Shown piece by piece: positions 51,314 to 60,570 of a stretch of DNA of 64,000 nt. A program made the translations under genes and the position numbers. The notes beneath the pieces are model-generated. The model saw nothing but the letters and a program-made list of their open reading frames with translations. It was not told where the DNA came from and ran no database searches. Source of the DNA: CAUZFZ01 sp963579025 (GTDB lineage Bacteria > Planctomycetota > Planctomycetia > Planctomycetales > Planctomycetaceae). The stretch is taken from NCBI GenBank assembly GCA_963579025.1, contig CAUZFZ010000015.1, forward strand, positions 29,108 to 93,107, read 5' to 3'. Position 1 is the stretch's first letter. The number at the start of each line of letters is the position of its first letter.

Positions 51314-54276
51314 GGACTCACCTGCTCTTCGACGTCGTTCATTCGAACTGTTTCAGTCGCGTGATAGCCCAGCTTGACGCTCACAATGCGCGCGTTGCCT
51401 CCATCCGCAATGAACAGCCGACGATCGGTGTGTGTGGCCACAAACGCGGCGTGAAACAACGACACTTCATCATCGCCAATTGATCGAGGGTTGGCTGGAC
51501 CACCGTCTCTAACGAGCGGCACTCCGTCGTCGACGTTGCCATATTTGCCAATCCGCAGGATCAGATTTCCGGCGGAGTCGAGGACTGCGACGCTGTAATG
51601 GTCCATCTCCGGAGCAAAGGACCGCGCCAGCAAATCCAATGCGAATTTGGAATTCCAGCAGTGGCAACCGCCACCTGCGCGAGACGTGTTGAATCCGCCG
51701 TACCCAACGCCACCATAAAGCCACTCGGCACCTTCGACCCACGCCGCGCCGGCCGTGCTGCTGCGGACGTCAATGTCCCGTTGTGGACGCTGAGTTTGAG
51801 GCAGCGGGATCGACACTCGTGACTTCGAACTCACCACTCTGGACTGTTTCGGTTTCAGCTTGATGACCGTACCTGCCATCTCATTAAAATACGGATCGCC
51901 ATTCAGAACGCGATTCGGTGCGGCCATAACGTAAATGTTGTCGCGGGCGTCCATTTCGACACCGTTGAGAATTGTGCTGCCAGGGAAAGCGTCTTCATGC
52001 ACGAGATTTCCATGACGGTCCCAGACATGAAGTTCCTGCCAACGGGCGCGACCGGGATACATGGTTGGTGTGTACGGTTTCCCGCTGGTTTGACCGCGGC
52101 TTCTCTCCCACGCTCCCTTCGTCGCGTCCTTGCGTTCCGGGGTGATTTCGCGGCTACAGCATGAGACGATCAAATGTCCTCTGGGCGAGACACCCATTCC
52201 CCCCGCATTCCAGCAGACAGGGCGCCGACCAGGAATCGCAAGACCGGAAGTCAGCGTGGCACGACGTCGGGCCGCACTGGAACTGAACCCAACATGCAGA
52301 TGTTCCTCACCGTAATCCCAGGGATTCTCCTGCCAGGTTGCTGAGTCATAACGAGCGACCAGCTTGTCTGTGCGCAGGTACGCCAAACCGTCCTGATCGA
52401 AGCACATGTCCTCGCAGTTGAACGGAAGTCTCACCAGTTCGATCTGCCCGGTACCTGGATCGATCTGGACCATCTGCGAAAACGATTTGTCGAATCCGAA
52501 GTCCTCTGCAACATACAGCTTTTCGTTCTTTGGATTCACATACAGTCGCTGGCGGGAAAAGTCGGGCGGTTTGACGCGTCGGACTGTCTGCTGCGCATCG
52601 TTTGCAAAATTGCGCCGCTCCTTCCATTGCCCATCTTCCTCGACGAGCATGCGAATGCCGTCAACAAGCCATGCATCTTTAGTTCGCTGGTCGTATGCAC
52701 CCGCGCCGCCCCACGCCACATCAATGCGGCTCACGTTGTATTTCTTAGCGGACAGCCACAGCGTTGGCTGCTCGGCCCACCAGTCCACAGCCGCGTCTAT
52801 GAACGGTCCAGAGTGAAAGAATCCACGCAGGCTCATCTGGACCGGTAGCGGTGAGGACGATTGTTGTTGAGGTTTGTCGAAGGGACCAAATCGCGTCAGC
52901 GTTGGGGGAACCTTACGCCAGTCAAAGTCGTGCTTCTTGAGCAACTCATTCGATGCTCCAAAGATCGGCCACGAGAAAACCCAGATCTGTCCATCGACCG
53001 GACTCACCAATACCTTCGCTGGCCTGGCCGCCTTGATGGTCTTGAGATACTCGCCCTCCGGACTGAAGATCTGGACGCGATCGTTCATGAAATCGGTAAC
53101 GTAGACTCGCCCTTGAGCATCGCACGCGACGGATGATGGCACGGTAAAGTGATCGTTATCCGTACCGTGATCATCCAGAGTCATCGTACCCGCGAAGACC
53201 TCCGGTTTGGCGTTATTGTCGTCGTATCGCAAACGCAACACTGCCTGGTAGCAGCCGCCACTTTTCGCGTACGTCTCACGCCACATGAAGCCAGTTAGGT
53301 ATAACCACCTGGCATCGGGACTGAACGCCGCGCTCATGGGGCCGAGTATTTCTTCTCCACCGCCATGTCCGCCGTATCCACGCCAATTCACCGTCAGGCC
53401 AATCTTCGGGCCTTTCAATTCCAACGCACCCGTCGTGCCATCCGTTGCCAATCGATTGATGTAGTCATAACCAAGTGCGATCCGCCCTTGCTGAATCGCC
53501 ATCACCTGAGCGGCATAGCCTGTCCCGAATTTGTACTTGCCCGCGAAGATCGCGCTCGTACCGGACGTCAGCAATGACGACTGCACAAAGCCATGCTTAA
53601 TCGGCAACCGCTGGCCATCCTGCGGGAACGAATGCAGCGTCAGCCCCTTGGCATTCGCCAACTTGTCTGCCGCGAACGGGTAGACCGTGCGGCGGTAATC
53701 GCCATCGTGCCCGAACAGCTTGACGTGATCGGAGCCGCGTCCCTCGAAGACATAGACACCTTCTTTGGTAGCCGCCAATAGCGGACACGCATTCGCCAGT
53801 CGCTTGTGCGGGCTCCAGAACAGCGTTCTTTCAAACTGCGGCTTGAGACCGAGCGAAACGCGAACAGTCAGAAGTTGTTTGTCGTCGATGTAACGTCCCA
53901 GATCATCTTTGCCATCCCAAACCAGCGTCTGATGCAGCGATCCTCTTTGGAATGGCACGGGTGCGTTGTCGCCAAGCACACCGCTTGCAAGATGTCGGAC
54001 GATCCTGCCACTACGATCCTCGATCACAACCGTCGCATCGCAGTAAGCTTGACTCGTGAACTCTATGGTGACGCGATCACCGGACCATTTGACTTGTGGC
54101 TTCGATGCGAATGCGAACGTGTCCTGCCGTTTGACACGGAACTCGTCGAGGTCATCGGCGTTTGTTATCGACACAAAGACACACACGACGACGCACAGGC
54201 AGCTTGCCTGTAACTGCGCAGGCCGCCAGCGAGCGCTGCGTCGCGGAGCGTGAATGTGTCGTGTCATACGGTTCAT
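51310..54276 (-). CDS. Secreted NHL-repeat protein with FlgD-like Ig domain (paralogue 1)
   Basis: This 988-residue protein has a basic N-terminus and a hydrophobic core (about 20-37, containing CLCVVVCVFVSI). An internal ATG three codons in is an alternative start. Shared elements are VKRQDTFAFASKPQV, SQAYCDATVVIED (C79), HLASGVLGDNAPVP, the FlgD-like WDGKDDLGRYIDD and DAQGRVYVTDFMNDRVQIFS. WDYGEE, GGGCHCWNSKFALDLLARSF (C871, C873) and HTDRRLFIADGGNARIVSV follow. Its ATG overlaps the stop of the squalene-repeat gene (54273-54276). As the first of the three NHL copies, it may set the level for the other two. The protein is probably exported. Confidence 0.86.
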   Translation of the reverse strand: MNRMTRHIHAPRRSARWRPAQLQASCLCVVVCVFVSITNADDLDEFRVKRQDTFAFASKPQVKWSGDRVTIEFTSQAYCDATVVIEDRSGRIVRHLASGVLGDNAPVPFQRGSLHQTLVWDGKDDLGRYIDDKQLLTVRVSLGLKPQFERTLFWSPHKRLANACPLLAATKEGVYVFEGRGSDHVKLFGHDGDYRRTVYPFAADKLANAKGLTLHSFPQDGQRLPIKHGFVQSSLLTSGTSAIFAGKYKFGTGYAAQVMAIQQGRIALGYDYINRLATDGTTGALELKGPKIGLTVNWRGYGGHGGGEEILGPMSAAFSPDARWLYLTGFMWRETYAKSGGCYQAVLRLRYDDNNAKPEVFAGTMTLDDHGTDNDHFTVPSSVACDAQGRVYVTDFMNDRVQIFSPEGEYLKTIKAARPAKVLVSPVDGQIWVFSWPIFGASNELLKKHDFDWRKVPPTLTRFGPFDKPQQQSSSPLPVQMSLRGFFHSGPFIDAAVDWWAEQPTLWLSAKKYNVSRIDVAWGGAGAYDQRTKDAWLVDGIRMLVEEDGQWKERRNFANDAQQTVRRVKPPDFSRQRLYVNPKNEKLYVAEDFGFDKSFSQMVQIDPGTGQIELVRLPFNCEDMCFDQDGLAYLRTDKLVARYDSATWQENPWDYGEEHLHVGFSSSAARRRATLTSGLAIPGRRPVCWNAGGMGVSPRGHLIVSCCSREITPERKDATKGAWERSRGQTSGKPYTPTMYPGRARWQELHVWDRHGNLVHEDAFPGSTILNGVEMDARDNIYVMAAPNRVLNGDPYFNEMAGTVIKLKPKQSRVVSSKSRVSIPLPQTQRPQRDIDVRSSTAGAAWVEGAEWLYGGVGYGGFNTSRAGGGCHCWNSKFALDLLARSFAPEMDHYSVAVLDSAGNLILRIGKYGNVDDGVPLVRDGGPANPRSIGDDEVSLFHAAFVATHTDRRLFIADGGNARIVSVKLGYHATETVRMNDVEEQVSP

Positions 54277-55496
54277 CGTTCGTAAATTGGCAAATAGCCT
54301 CGCGGAGCCTGCAGGATGATTGCGGCCATCGCTGTCGTGTAAACGAAGTTGTCGAGTTGATCAGGAAACTCACCGTCTTTCCGCTGCATGTCACTCAAGA
54401 CAGCCGTCGCCTTCTCGAACCACGGAATGAAAAACTCGTCGCCGCAGCTATACATCGCCAGACTGGCGTAGAAACAACCAAATACGAAGTAGCGCCGCTG
54501 CTTCAGATCGTCGATTGTGTAACGTCGGTACTCGTAGGCGATCTTGTCGCGAGCCGGCACAATCAACTGATGATCCAACTGGCCGTTGTTGCAGAGCGCC
54601 ACGATCCCCGTCCCGCCAAGGCTGGGTGCCGCGTGGATGCCGAACTTGCGGTAGCGAAAATGTCCGTCCGGCAGCGCACACGATTCGATGAACTCAACGC
54701 CCTTCGCGATGGATTCAGAGTTCACAGTGAATCCTGCCTTCTTCGCGGTCCGCAGAACCCACAACACATTCGCGGTCACTGACATATCGCTGAGACCTTC
54801 GCGATTCATCTGGTAACGCCAGCCCCCATCCAGTCGCTGGCTGCGCGCCAATACCTGAATGGCGCGAGCAATAACGTCGCGAATTTCGGGCCGCCACGGA
54901 ATGTCCCCGTAGGCCATCAGCAAAGCGAGCGTCGAAAGTGTGTGTTCGTAACCCGGACCAAGCGGATTGCTGCCTTTACCGGCGAGCACGCCGCTGTCCT
55001 GGACGTTCTCGAGAATGAACTCCAGGCCGCGATCCAGTTGACGGCCGTATTTTCCAGCTCGCGGTCGACTGCCTTCCGCCATGAAAGCCAGACAACATAG
55101 AGCCGTAACGCCTGTATTGGATGGAAACCTCGTATCTGTCCAGCCGCCATCGGGATCCTGAGTACGCGCGAGAAATTCGAGCGATGCGTTCGTCATTTCC
55201 AGCACGTTCGGTGTGATCAGTTCGTTCGCCGTCGTGCTGCGATATGGCTTGCGTGGCAGGACCAGGAACGCTGGATCGACGCCTGGGAATGTAGGTCCCT
55301 TCTTCCGATCACGCGCGACGAGCAACTTCTCTTCTTCGGTCTCAGCAGTCGCCGACTTGGGTTGAGTCTGTGAGTGCACGATGTCCGATGACAAAGTCAG
55401 TACCAGGGCAATCACGATTGGCGCACCGACAACCGCCAGGCTGCGCGCGAGGGAGGGTGAGGGGCGTAACCAGTTGAGAGCGTTACGACAACTCAT
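54273..55496 (-). CDS. Squalene-cyclase-like repeat protein
   Basis: This 407-residue protein has an N-terminal membrane or signal segment (about 18-36). It consists mainly of alpha-alpha toroid repeats of the prenyltransferase/squalene-cyclase superfamily, visible as QDPDGGWTDTRF, SQRLDGGWRYQ, LPDGHFRY and QRKDGEFPDQ, each with the QW-type sequence. The catalytic DxDD motif of hopanoid cyclases is not seen, so it is probably a binding protein, like many such proteins beside planctomycete BatA-type clusters. The ATG at 55496 overlaps the upstream stop as ATGA (55493-55496). An extension to 55577 is rejected because it runs into the upstream coding region. Confidence 0.85.
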   Translation of the reverse strand: MSCRNALNWLRPSPSLARSLAVVGAPIVIALVLTLSSDIVHSQTQPKSATAETEEEKLLVARDRKKGPTFPGVDPAFLVLPRKPYRSTTANELITPNVLEMTNASLEFLARTQDPDGGWTDTRFPSNTGVTALCCLAFMAEGSRPRAGKYGRQLDRGLEFILENVQDSGVLAGKGSNPLGPGYEHTLSTLALLMAYGDIPWRPEIRDVIARAIQVLARSQRLDGGWRYQMNREGLSDMSVTANVLWVLRTAKKAGFTVNSESIAKGVEFIESCALPDGHFRYRKFGIHAAPSLGGTGIVALCNNGQLDHQLIVPARDKIAYEYRRYTIDDLKQRRYFVFGCFYASLAMYSCGDEFFIPWFEKATAVLSDMQRKDGEFPDQLDNFVYTTAMAAIILQAPRGYLPIYER

Positions 55497-57856
55497 AGCA
55501 GCCCCCACCATTTTCTCAGGCACAATTCGACGCTCACTAACAACAGGAAGATCGTCAGGAACGTCACGCCATCCCACATCTCGATCGTCTCGACTTCCGT
55601 CAACACCTGCGGATCGGTCGGGATCGCGTCTACAAGGGAATCCAGATCGCTCATCGTACGGTAATTGAAGTGTCGTCCGCCGGTATGCTCAGAGAGCGTC
55701 TGCATTGCGACGAGATCGGCGCTCGTGTCCTTGTTCTCAAGTGACTGAACGCGAACTTGAAAACCATGTTTGACGTCGAATAAAGGCTTCGCTTCGGAGT
55801 CGGCATCCGGAGCTGCCTGGCGAGACTGGATCGTCATATCCCCAACACGGCGAGCGCGATACGTGCCGAGGTAAACGGGTTCGCCGCTCGTGTCAGGTGA
55901 CATCGGGACCATGTATTTGTCGTTGTCCCGACCCGTGATGGACACATGGATCTGCTGATCTTCCAACTGGGCAAACAGAGCCGGGTCCAAGACTCGCAAA
56001 GCGATCTCGACATCCTCACCCGGACTGTATGAGCGTTGGTCTGTCGTTAGAGAGACCTGCTGTTGAGTACCCAGCAAGCGTGCCTCGCCCAGGTACCGAA
56101 TGACCCGCGTCCACAGGCGATCGTAGTCGTACCCTTCGCTGGGATAGCGCCAACGCCAGAGGCTGTTGAGTGACGAGAAGAATACGGCTCCATCCACATA
56201 GCGATGGATGGACATCAAAGAGTTACTTGTACCGGCTGGCGTGTCTCCCGTCTTTTCCAGCAGGACGACTGCTTTCGGTTTTGGTGATTTGACCGGGTGG
56301 TGCCAGTAGAAGTCGATCTCGCCGAAGGAGGACCACGCCGCTTCATTCAGCACCGGGTCGGCCGACGCGAGCATGATGGGATGCGAATGGCCTCGGGACG
56401 TTTTCCGAATCCGGTACGCCTCATCGTAGATGCGGTCATGATTCAGATGCAGGTTCTTGTCGATTTCCACTGGCAGCAGACCGCGAATTCGTGCGGTGTG
56501 AACCTGGACGAGCTTGGCCATGCCGTGTGCCCGACCGGCGATCACCATCAGACCGCCGCCGTTGCTGACCATGTTTTCCAGACCGGCCAGTTGCTGAGTC
56601 GTGATATTATTCGGATCGACGTCAAACAGAATCGCAACGTCATAGCGAGCCCATTCGGTGACCGTCTGCGGCAAGCGTTCCACAACCGCGTTGCCCTGCT
56701 GGGTGTAGTCCACATCAGCAGACTGCAGGAAGCACGACAGGTCGATGATCGGATCACGCAACAACGCCGGGACCATATACAGGTACTCGCGCGACGGTTC
56801 GCCAGCGACCAGAAGGACTTTCAGTGTCCGCTTCACGATCTTGACGGTCACTTCCGTTACATTGTTCGTCTCGTCGATCTCGTCTGCCTCGATGGGCAAA
56901 GAGAGACGGAAGCGTCGCACGCCCTCCGTTTCCGGGATCATTGAAATCGCAACCGTCTGCTGGCCGCGTGTCAGTAATACTCTTCGGTCGGTGACTTTGT
57001 TGAATGAGTCTACCGCGTCGTCCTCGCCACGCTGTTCGAGCGAGAGGACCGTCTCAAGTGGATTGCTGATCTGATTCGTGATCTTCACATGGATCGTTAA
57101 CACATCACCCAGACTGGCTTCCGCGCCGACGATCGTTTCGTCGATCCGCAAGTCGCGCAACGTAAATTCAGACCCGAATGTCACCGTATGCAACGGGACT
57201 TTTGCCACAGCTGACTGAGTGGCAATCTCTTCCAGTGCAACGCCGCCCGTCTGGCGACCGTCACTCATGATGATCATCCCGGAAATCTGATCGCCGCTGA
57301 GATCGCGCAGTGTCATTTCCACTGCGTCGCCGATGTTCGAGTAGTCCCCGGTCGGTTGCGGGTGGTCCGCAAAGATCTCCAGTTGCGACAGAGGATTGTC
57401 CGTATCGTTTTCGCGATGCGGGATTTCCTTCAGGAGTCCTGTCGAATCAGAGAATGTGTAAACCTGAACCCGATGCGTGCGGCTGAGTCGCGACTGTAGT
57501 TTTTCGATCGCGGTTTCCGCCGCGTGATACCGTGTTCTCTGGCTGGGCGGATTAGTTTCCACAAGCGGATTATCGCGGCTTGCGGGAAACGCCATGCTCA
57601 GCGATTCATCGAGTAACACGGGAACGACCGGTAGCCGTTCTTCCGTCCGCGTTTCTTCATACGCCGGACGTGCCAGCGCCGCGAACGCCAGTGCAGCGAC
57701 TGTCAGACGAAGTGCCCACAACAACAAAGTGCGCAAGACACTGGAGTTTTCCTGTTGTCGACTCTCCTGCCGCAGGACGTAGCTGTAGAACAGGAATACG
57801 GCGATCGCAAAACCAATCAGCAGCGGCAACATGTCACTCGAGGTGATTGTGGTCAC
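55493..57856 (-). CDS. VWA-domain membrane protein with GATase-like region
   Basis: This 787-residue protein starts at GTG, which overlaps the preceding stop as GTGA (57853-57856). There are membrane segments at about residues 10-26 and 42-62. The VWA domain follows, with an intact DESLS (D83, S85, S87) metal site, and TLKVLLVAGEPSREYLYMVP opens a class I glutamine-amidotransferase-like region (about 350-600). A final membrane segment lies at the C-terminus (FLTIFLLLVSVELCL). This architecture is standard for planctomycete BatA/BatB-like proteins. It is likely an envelope-side partner of the MoxR system. Confidence 0.9.
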   Translation of the reverse strand: MTTITSSDMLPLLIGFAIAVFLFYSYVLRQESRQQENSSVLRTLLLWALRLTVAALAFAALARPAYEETRTEERLPVVPVLLDESLSMAFPASRDNPLVETNPPSQRTRYHAAETAIEKLQSRLSRTHRVQVYTFSDSTGLLKEIPHRENDTDNPLSQLEIFADHPQPTGDYSNIGDAVEMTLRDLSGDQISGMIIMSDGRQTGGVALEEIATQSAVAKVPLHTVTFGSEFTLRDLRIDETIVGAEASLGDVLTIHVKITNQISNPLETVLSLEQRGEDDAVDSFNKVTDRRVLLTRGQQTVAISMIPETEGVRRFRLSLPIEADEIDETNNVTEVTVKIVKRTLKVLLVAGEPSREYLYMVPALLRDPIIDLSCFLQSADVDYTQQGNAVVERLPQTVTEWARYDVAILFDVDPNNITTQQLAGLENMVSNGGGLMVIAGRAHGMAKLVQVHTARIRGLLPVEIDKNLHLNHDRIYDEAYRIRKTSRGHSHPIMLASADPVLNEAAWSSFGEIDFYWHHPVKSPKPKAVVLLEKTGDTPAGTSNSLMSIHRYVDGAVFFSSLNSLWRWRYPSEGYDYDRLWTRVIRYLGEARLLGTQQQVSLTTDQRSYSPGEDVEIALRVLDPALFAQLEDQQIHVSITGRDNDKYMVPMSPDTSGEPVYLGTYRARRVGDMTIQSRQAAPDADSEAKPLFDVKHGFQVRVQSLENKDTSADLVAMQTLSEHTGGRHFNYRTMSDLDSLVDAIPTDPQVLTEVETIEMWDGVTFLTIFLLLVSVELCLRKWWGLL

Positions 57857-60012
57857 GCGGCCACCTCCTCACGTCGCCGACCGAATCGCCATGCAAACAG
57901 TGTTTCCAGCGTCAACGAACCCAGAAGGATGCAGAGCAGCCACGGGGCCACCTCTGTGATTGTGTGCAGATTTGCCGCGAGATCTTCGATAGAGCGATTC
58001 GGGCTGATCCATGTCAGGCCGCGAATAGCAAACGCATCGTCGAATTCGCTGACGGTCAATCGCGCCAGGTCGCCTTCCTCCGAACTCTGATTCACCACAA
58101 ATCGCCGTCGCGGAGCAACTTCTTCAATCGCCTCGATCTGATACAGCCCCTGCTGTGTTGTGTCTTCAAAAGTGACGACCGGCAGTTCGTCGCTCTCATT
58201 CTGCTTGCGAGGAGTCAGGCGAACTTTGTTCCCATCGGGCAGTTTCAGCGAAAGATGCTGTGTGGAAACAAAGACGGGCTGCTGAAAGCGATCGCCGATA
58301 TTCAGATTGACGTCGGCGTCCGGCGTCCCCAGAAGATAGCGGAGCAGTTCCTGTATCAGGATCGGGTAGTCGCTCATCCCTGACATGTATGTCCAACTGG
58401 GACCAGGCGTCGTGTTGCACAGCAGCGTCACACCGCGACCGAAGCGTTTCTCCACGATGGCCGGAGTTCTGTCAGACAGCGGAGCGACCACGCGTACGGT
58501 CTCGTTCTGCGGGTCTGCGGCAAGCTTCACGTATTGACGAAGCTCGGCGTTCTGCGCGTTGCTGAACCGTGCGAAATGCGCCAATCCCGGATGTGATGAA
58601 TCACTGTAGTTGAGATAAATCCCTGGAGTTGCGTCGTCTGTCGCCGTGTGTGACTCCTTCGACTCAAGACGGCAGGGCAACAGACCGTTGCCGTCTTTGT
58701 ACAACCGCGAGTTGTACTCAAACAGATTCACAGCGTTGCCCATAAAGAACCAGACCGCTCCGCCGTCAGCGACGTAGGCCTCTAACTGACCAACGAGTGC
58801 GTCGTTCAATAGACTCGTGGCCGCCAGGATCACAACGGCATATTCCGAGAGGTTCTCGTAGGCGATTCGGTCTGGTGGAATCGTAGTGACGTCGAAGTGC
58901 GATATCTTCTCCAGCGCGGCGTGACCAGGCGGTCGAATCGCGCGGGTCAGGAACAGGCTCTCCGCATCCTGCTGGCCGGACGTTTCATCGAGAACCAACA
59001 CATCGATGTCTTCCGGAACGGTGCAAAGATAGAGCCGCTGATTGTCTCCACGGTGCGAGTCTCCATCGATCACTGCCTCGACGAGATACTCGCCCGCATC
59101 CGGAAAGTTGAAATCAAACTCCAGTGTCACCGATTCGCTGGCGGCATCGACTTCGCGCACGTCTTTCTTCACACCGTCAACGAGAAACGTGACCGTCGCT
59201 CGGGCGTCAGCAGACGGGCTGCCGCGGGTTTCGAACATCGCTTGAAACGTGACAGGCTTGCCAGCCGATAGCACGTTCTCAACCGGTTGGAGCATCGTCG
59301 CCAGATAGTTGAAGTCCGCCTGTCCGCCGACGTCGATCAGAAACGGTTCGCTTTCGTCCGCCAATGACTTCAACGCCTGTGCCGTCTCGACCGCTGCTGC
59401 TCCCTGTCGTTGCCATGTGTACTTCTGAAAGTCCGAGAGCACATAAAGCTCGGCCGACGTGACGCCGTTCTGTTGGATGAAATCGTGCGCGTACGTCAGA
59501 GCGGCGCTGATCGGTGCGGCTCCCGATCCAGCCCGCAGCTTCTCAATCCGTGCCGCCGCCGTTCGCAGATCGTTCGTCCGCTCGACGGGGACAGTGACCT
59601 TGTGGCCCAGAAAGACGACTGAAACTGTCGTTCCGTCCGGCAGCGCCCGAACAACGGCCGCCGCTTTCTTTTGAGCCAACCGAAACGAAGTGGTGACGTC
59701 CACTTGCTGGTTCATGCTGGACGTGCCGTCCAACAGGACGATGACATTCCGCTGATTCTCACCTGTGAGGGCCGGTCGGAGCAGCGGTCGCGAGATCGCT
59801 GACACGAGCAGGAAAATGGCCAGCATCCGCAGGAAGAGCAGCAGACGATCCTGCCGGCGGATTTTCTTCTGCTGCCGACTGTCCAACAGAAATCGGATCG
59901 TGGGCAGTTCGGTACGCCGCTTACGCCGCCGAAACAGCCACTCAATGATTGGCGGAAGCAGCACGGCCGCCAGGGCCGGCAGAATCCACTGGTTAACGAA
60001 GAAGGAACCCAT
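57853..60012 (-). CDS. BatA-like aerotolerance-type VWA protein, first gene of the cluster
   Basis: This 719-residue protein has an N-terminal BatA-type domain with a membrane helix at about residues 8-26 and a second at 57-75, then a VWA domain whose metal site reads DGTSS (D95-S99), with Thr in place of the usual first Ser. Residues about 320-560 resemble the GATase-like region of the next gene. The C-terminus (about 690-710) contains a further membrane segment, WLLCILLGSLTLETLFAW. It is first in the cluster, so its promoter should lie within 60013-60570. No Shine-Dalgarno precedes the ATG. The N-terminal domain is clear; the exact role in complex assembly is unknown. Confidence 0.9.
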   Translation of the reverse strand: MGSFFVNQWILPALAAVLLPPIIEWLFRRRKRRTELPTIRFLLDSRQQKKIRRQDRLLLFLRMLAIFLLVSAISRPLLRPALTGENQRNVIVLLDGTSSMNQQVDVTTSFRLAQKKAAAVVRALPDGTTVSVVFLGHKVTVPVERTNDLRTAAARIEKLRAGSGAAPISAALTYAHDFIQQNGVTSAELYVLSDFQKYTWQRQGAAAVETAQALKSLADESEPFLIDVGGQADFNYLATMLQPVENVLSAGKPVTFQAMFETRGSPSADARATVTFLVDGVKKDVREVDAASESVTLEFDFNFPDAGEYLVEAVIDGDSHRGDNQRLYLCTVPEDIDVLVLDETSGQQDAESLFLTRAIRPPGHAALEKISHFDVTTIPPDRIAYENLSEYAVVILAATSLLNDALVGQLEAYVADGGAVWFFMGNAVNLFEYNSRLYKDGNGLLPCRLESKESHTATDDATPGIYLNYSDSSHPGLAHFARFSNAQNAELRQYVKLAADPQNETVRVVAPLSDRTPAIVEKRFGRGVTLLCNTTPGPSWTYMSGMSDYPILIQELLRYLLGTPDADVNLNIGDRFQQPVFVSTQHLSLKLPDGNKVRLTPRKQNESDELPVVTFEDTTQQGLYQIEAIEEVAPRRRFVVNQSSEEGDLARLTVSEFDDAFAIRGLTWISPNRSIEDLAANLHTITEVAPWLLCILLGSLTLETLFAWRFGRRREEVAA

Positions 60013-60570
60013 GGAGTGCAGTTTCAGACAGCGGGCGGTGTCTCAACAATGCAATCGACCGGCCAACTGTGGTGGATCAATGACAGCAGGGAGAACCAAA
60101 ATACCAACAGTAGCCCGACGTGCCAGCGAGGGACCGTGCACCACCCCTCACTGGCGCGTTTCGAAGTTGCACCGTTTTTTGCCGTTTCATTGAGATCGCT
60201 CTGAGTTCCCTGGGTGACTATCCAGCGAGTAGCTCTTCGCCCTTCGCAAGCCCAGTGCGATACGAAACGGCGAAAGAAGTGCTCGTTCAACAGGTCTCGA
60301 CACGGCCAGGACACTGGGCGAACCGACTGCTCTCCTCTGAGAGCGAATGGTGTGCGACATTTCGCCACACTGAACATTCTGGTGGCTCGGGACAGCGGGA
60401 TCGGCGCAGAGTATCTGTTATGATCCGGCTTCACTTGCTGGTAAATTGAGCTGTTGTTGGTTGACCTGAGTCTTGCGGCTGACAGAGAACCAGCCTGACG
60501 AGCCGCGAACGAATGACAGTTGTCGCGGATTGAGACCGGTCACGCAGAACGCATCCCACTTCCATTGCTC
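60013..60570. other. 558-base divergent regulatory region
   Basis: It separates the start of the 13-gene minus-strand cluster from the hybrid histidine kinase on the plus strand. It contains the inverted repeat at 60111-60160, 100 bases ahead of the BatA-type start, so it may lie in the cluster's leader. A weak TATGAT at 60419-60424 without a clear -35 is a candidate -10 for the kinase gene. No gene, tRNA or riboswitch was recognised. Confidence 0.5.
60111..60160. repeat. GCCAGCGAGGG / CCCTCACTGGC inverted repeat
   Basis: GCCAGCGAGGG (60122-60132) and CCCTCACTGGC (60145-60155) pair with a single mismatch around a 12-base loop. TAGCCCGACG precedes the left arm. This resembles the 'gcccgacgcgccagcgaggga' palindromic repeats common in planctomycete genomes, here with only the inner arms kept. 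It sits in the divergent region ahead of the cluster. Confidence 0.65.

Noticed and set aside
54273..55496. Active hopanoid or squalene cyclase
   Set aside because: The repeats are present but the DxDD acid motif is not seen and the protein is only about 407 residues against more than 600 for true cyclases.
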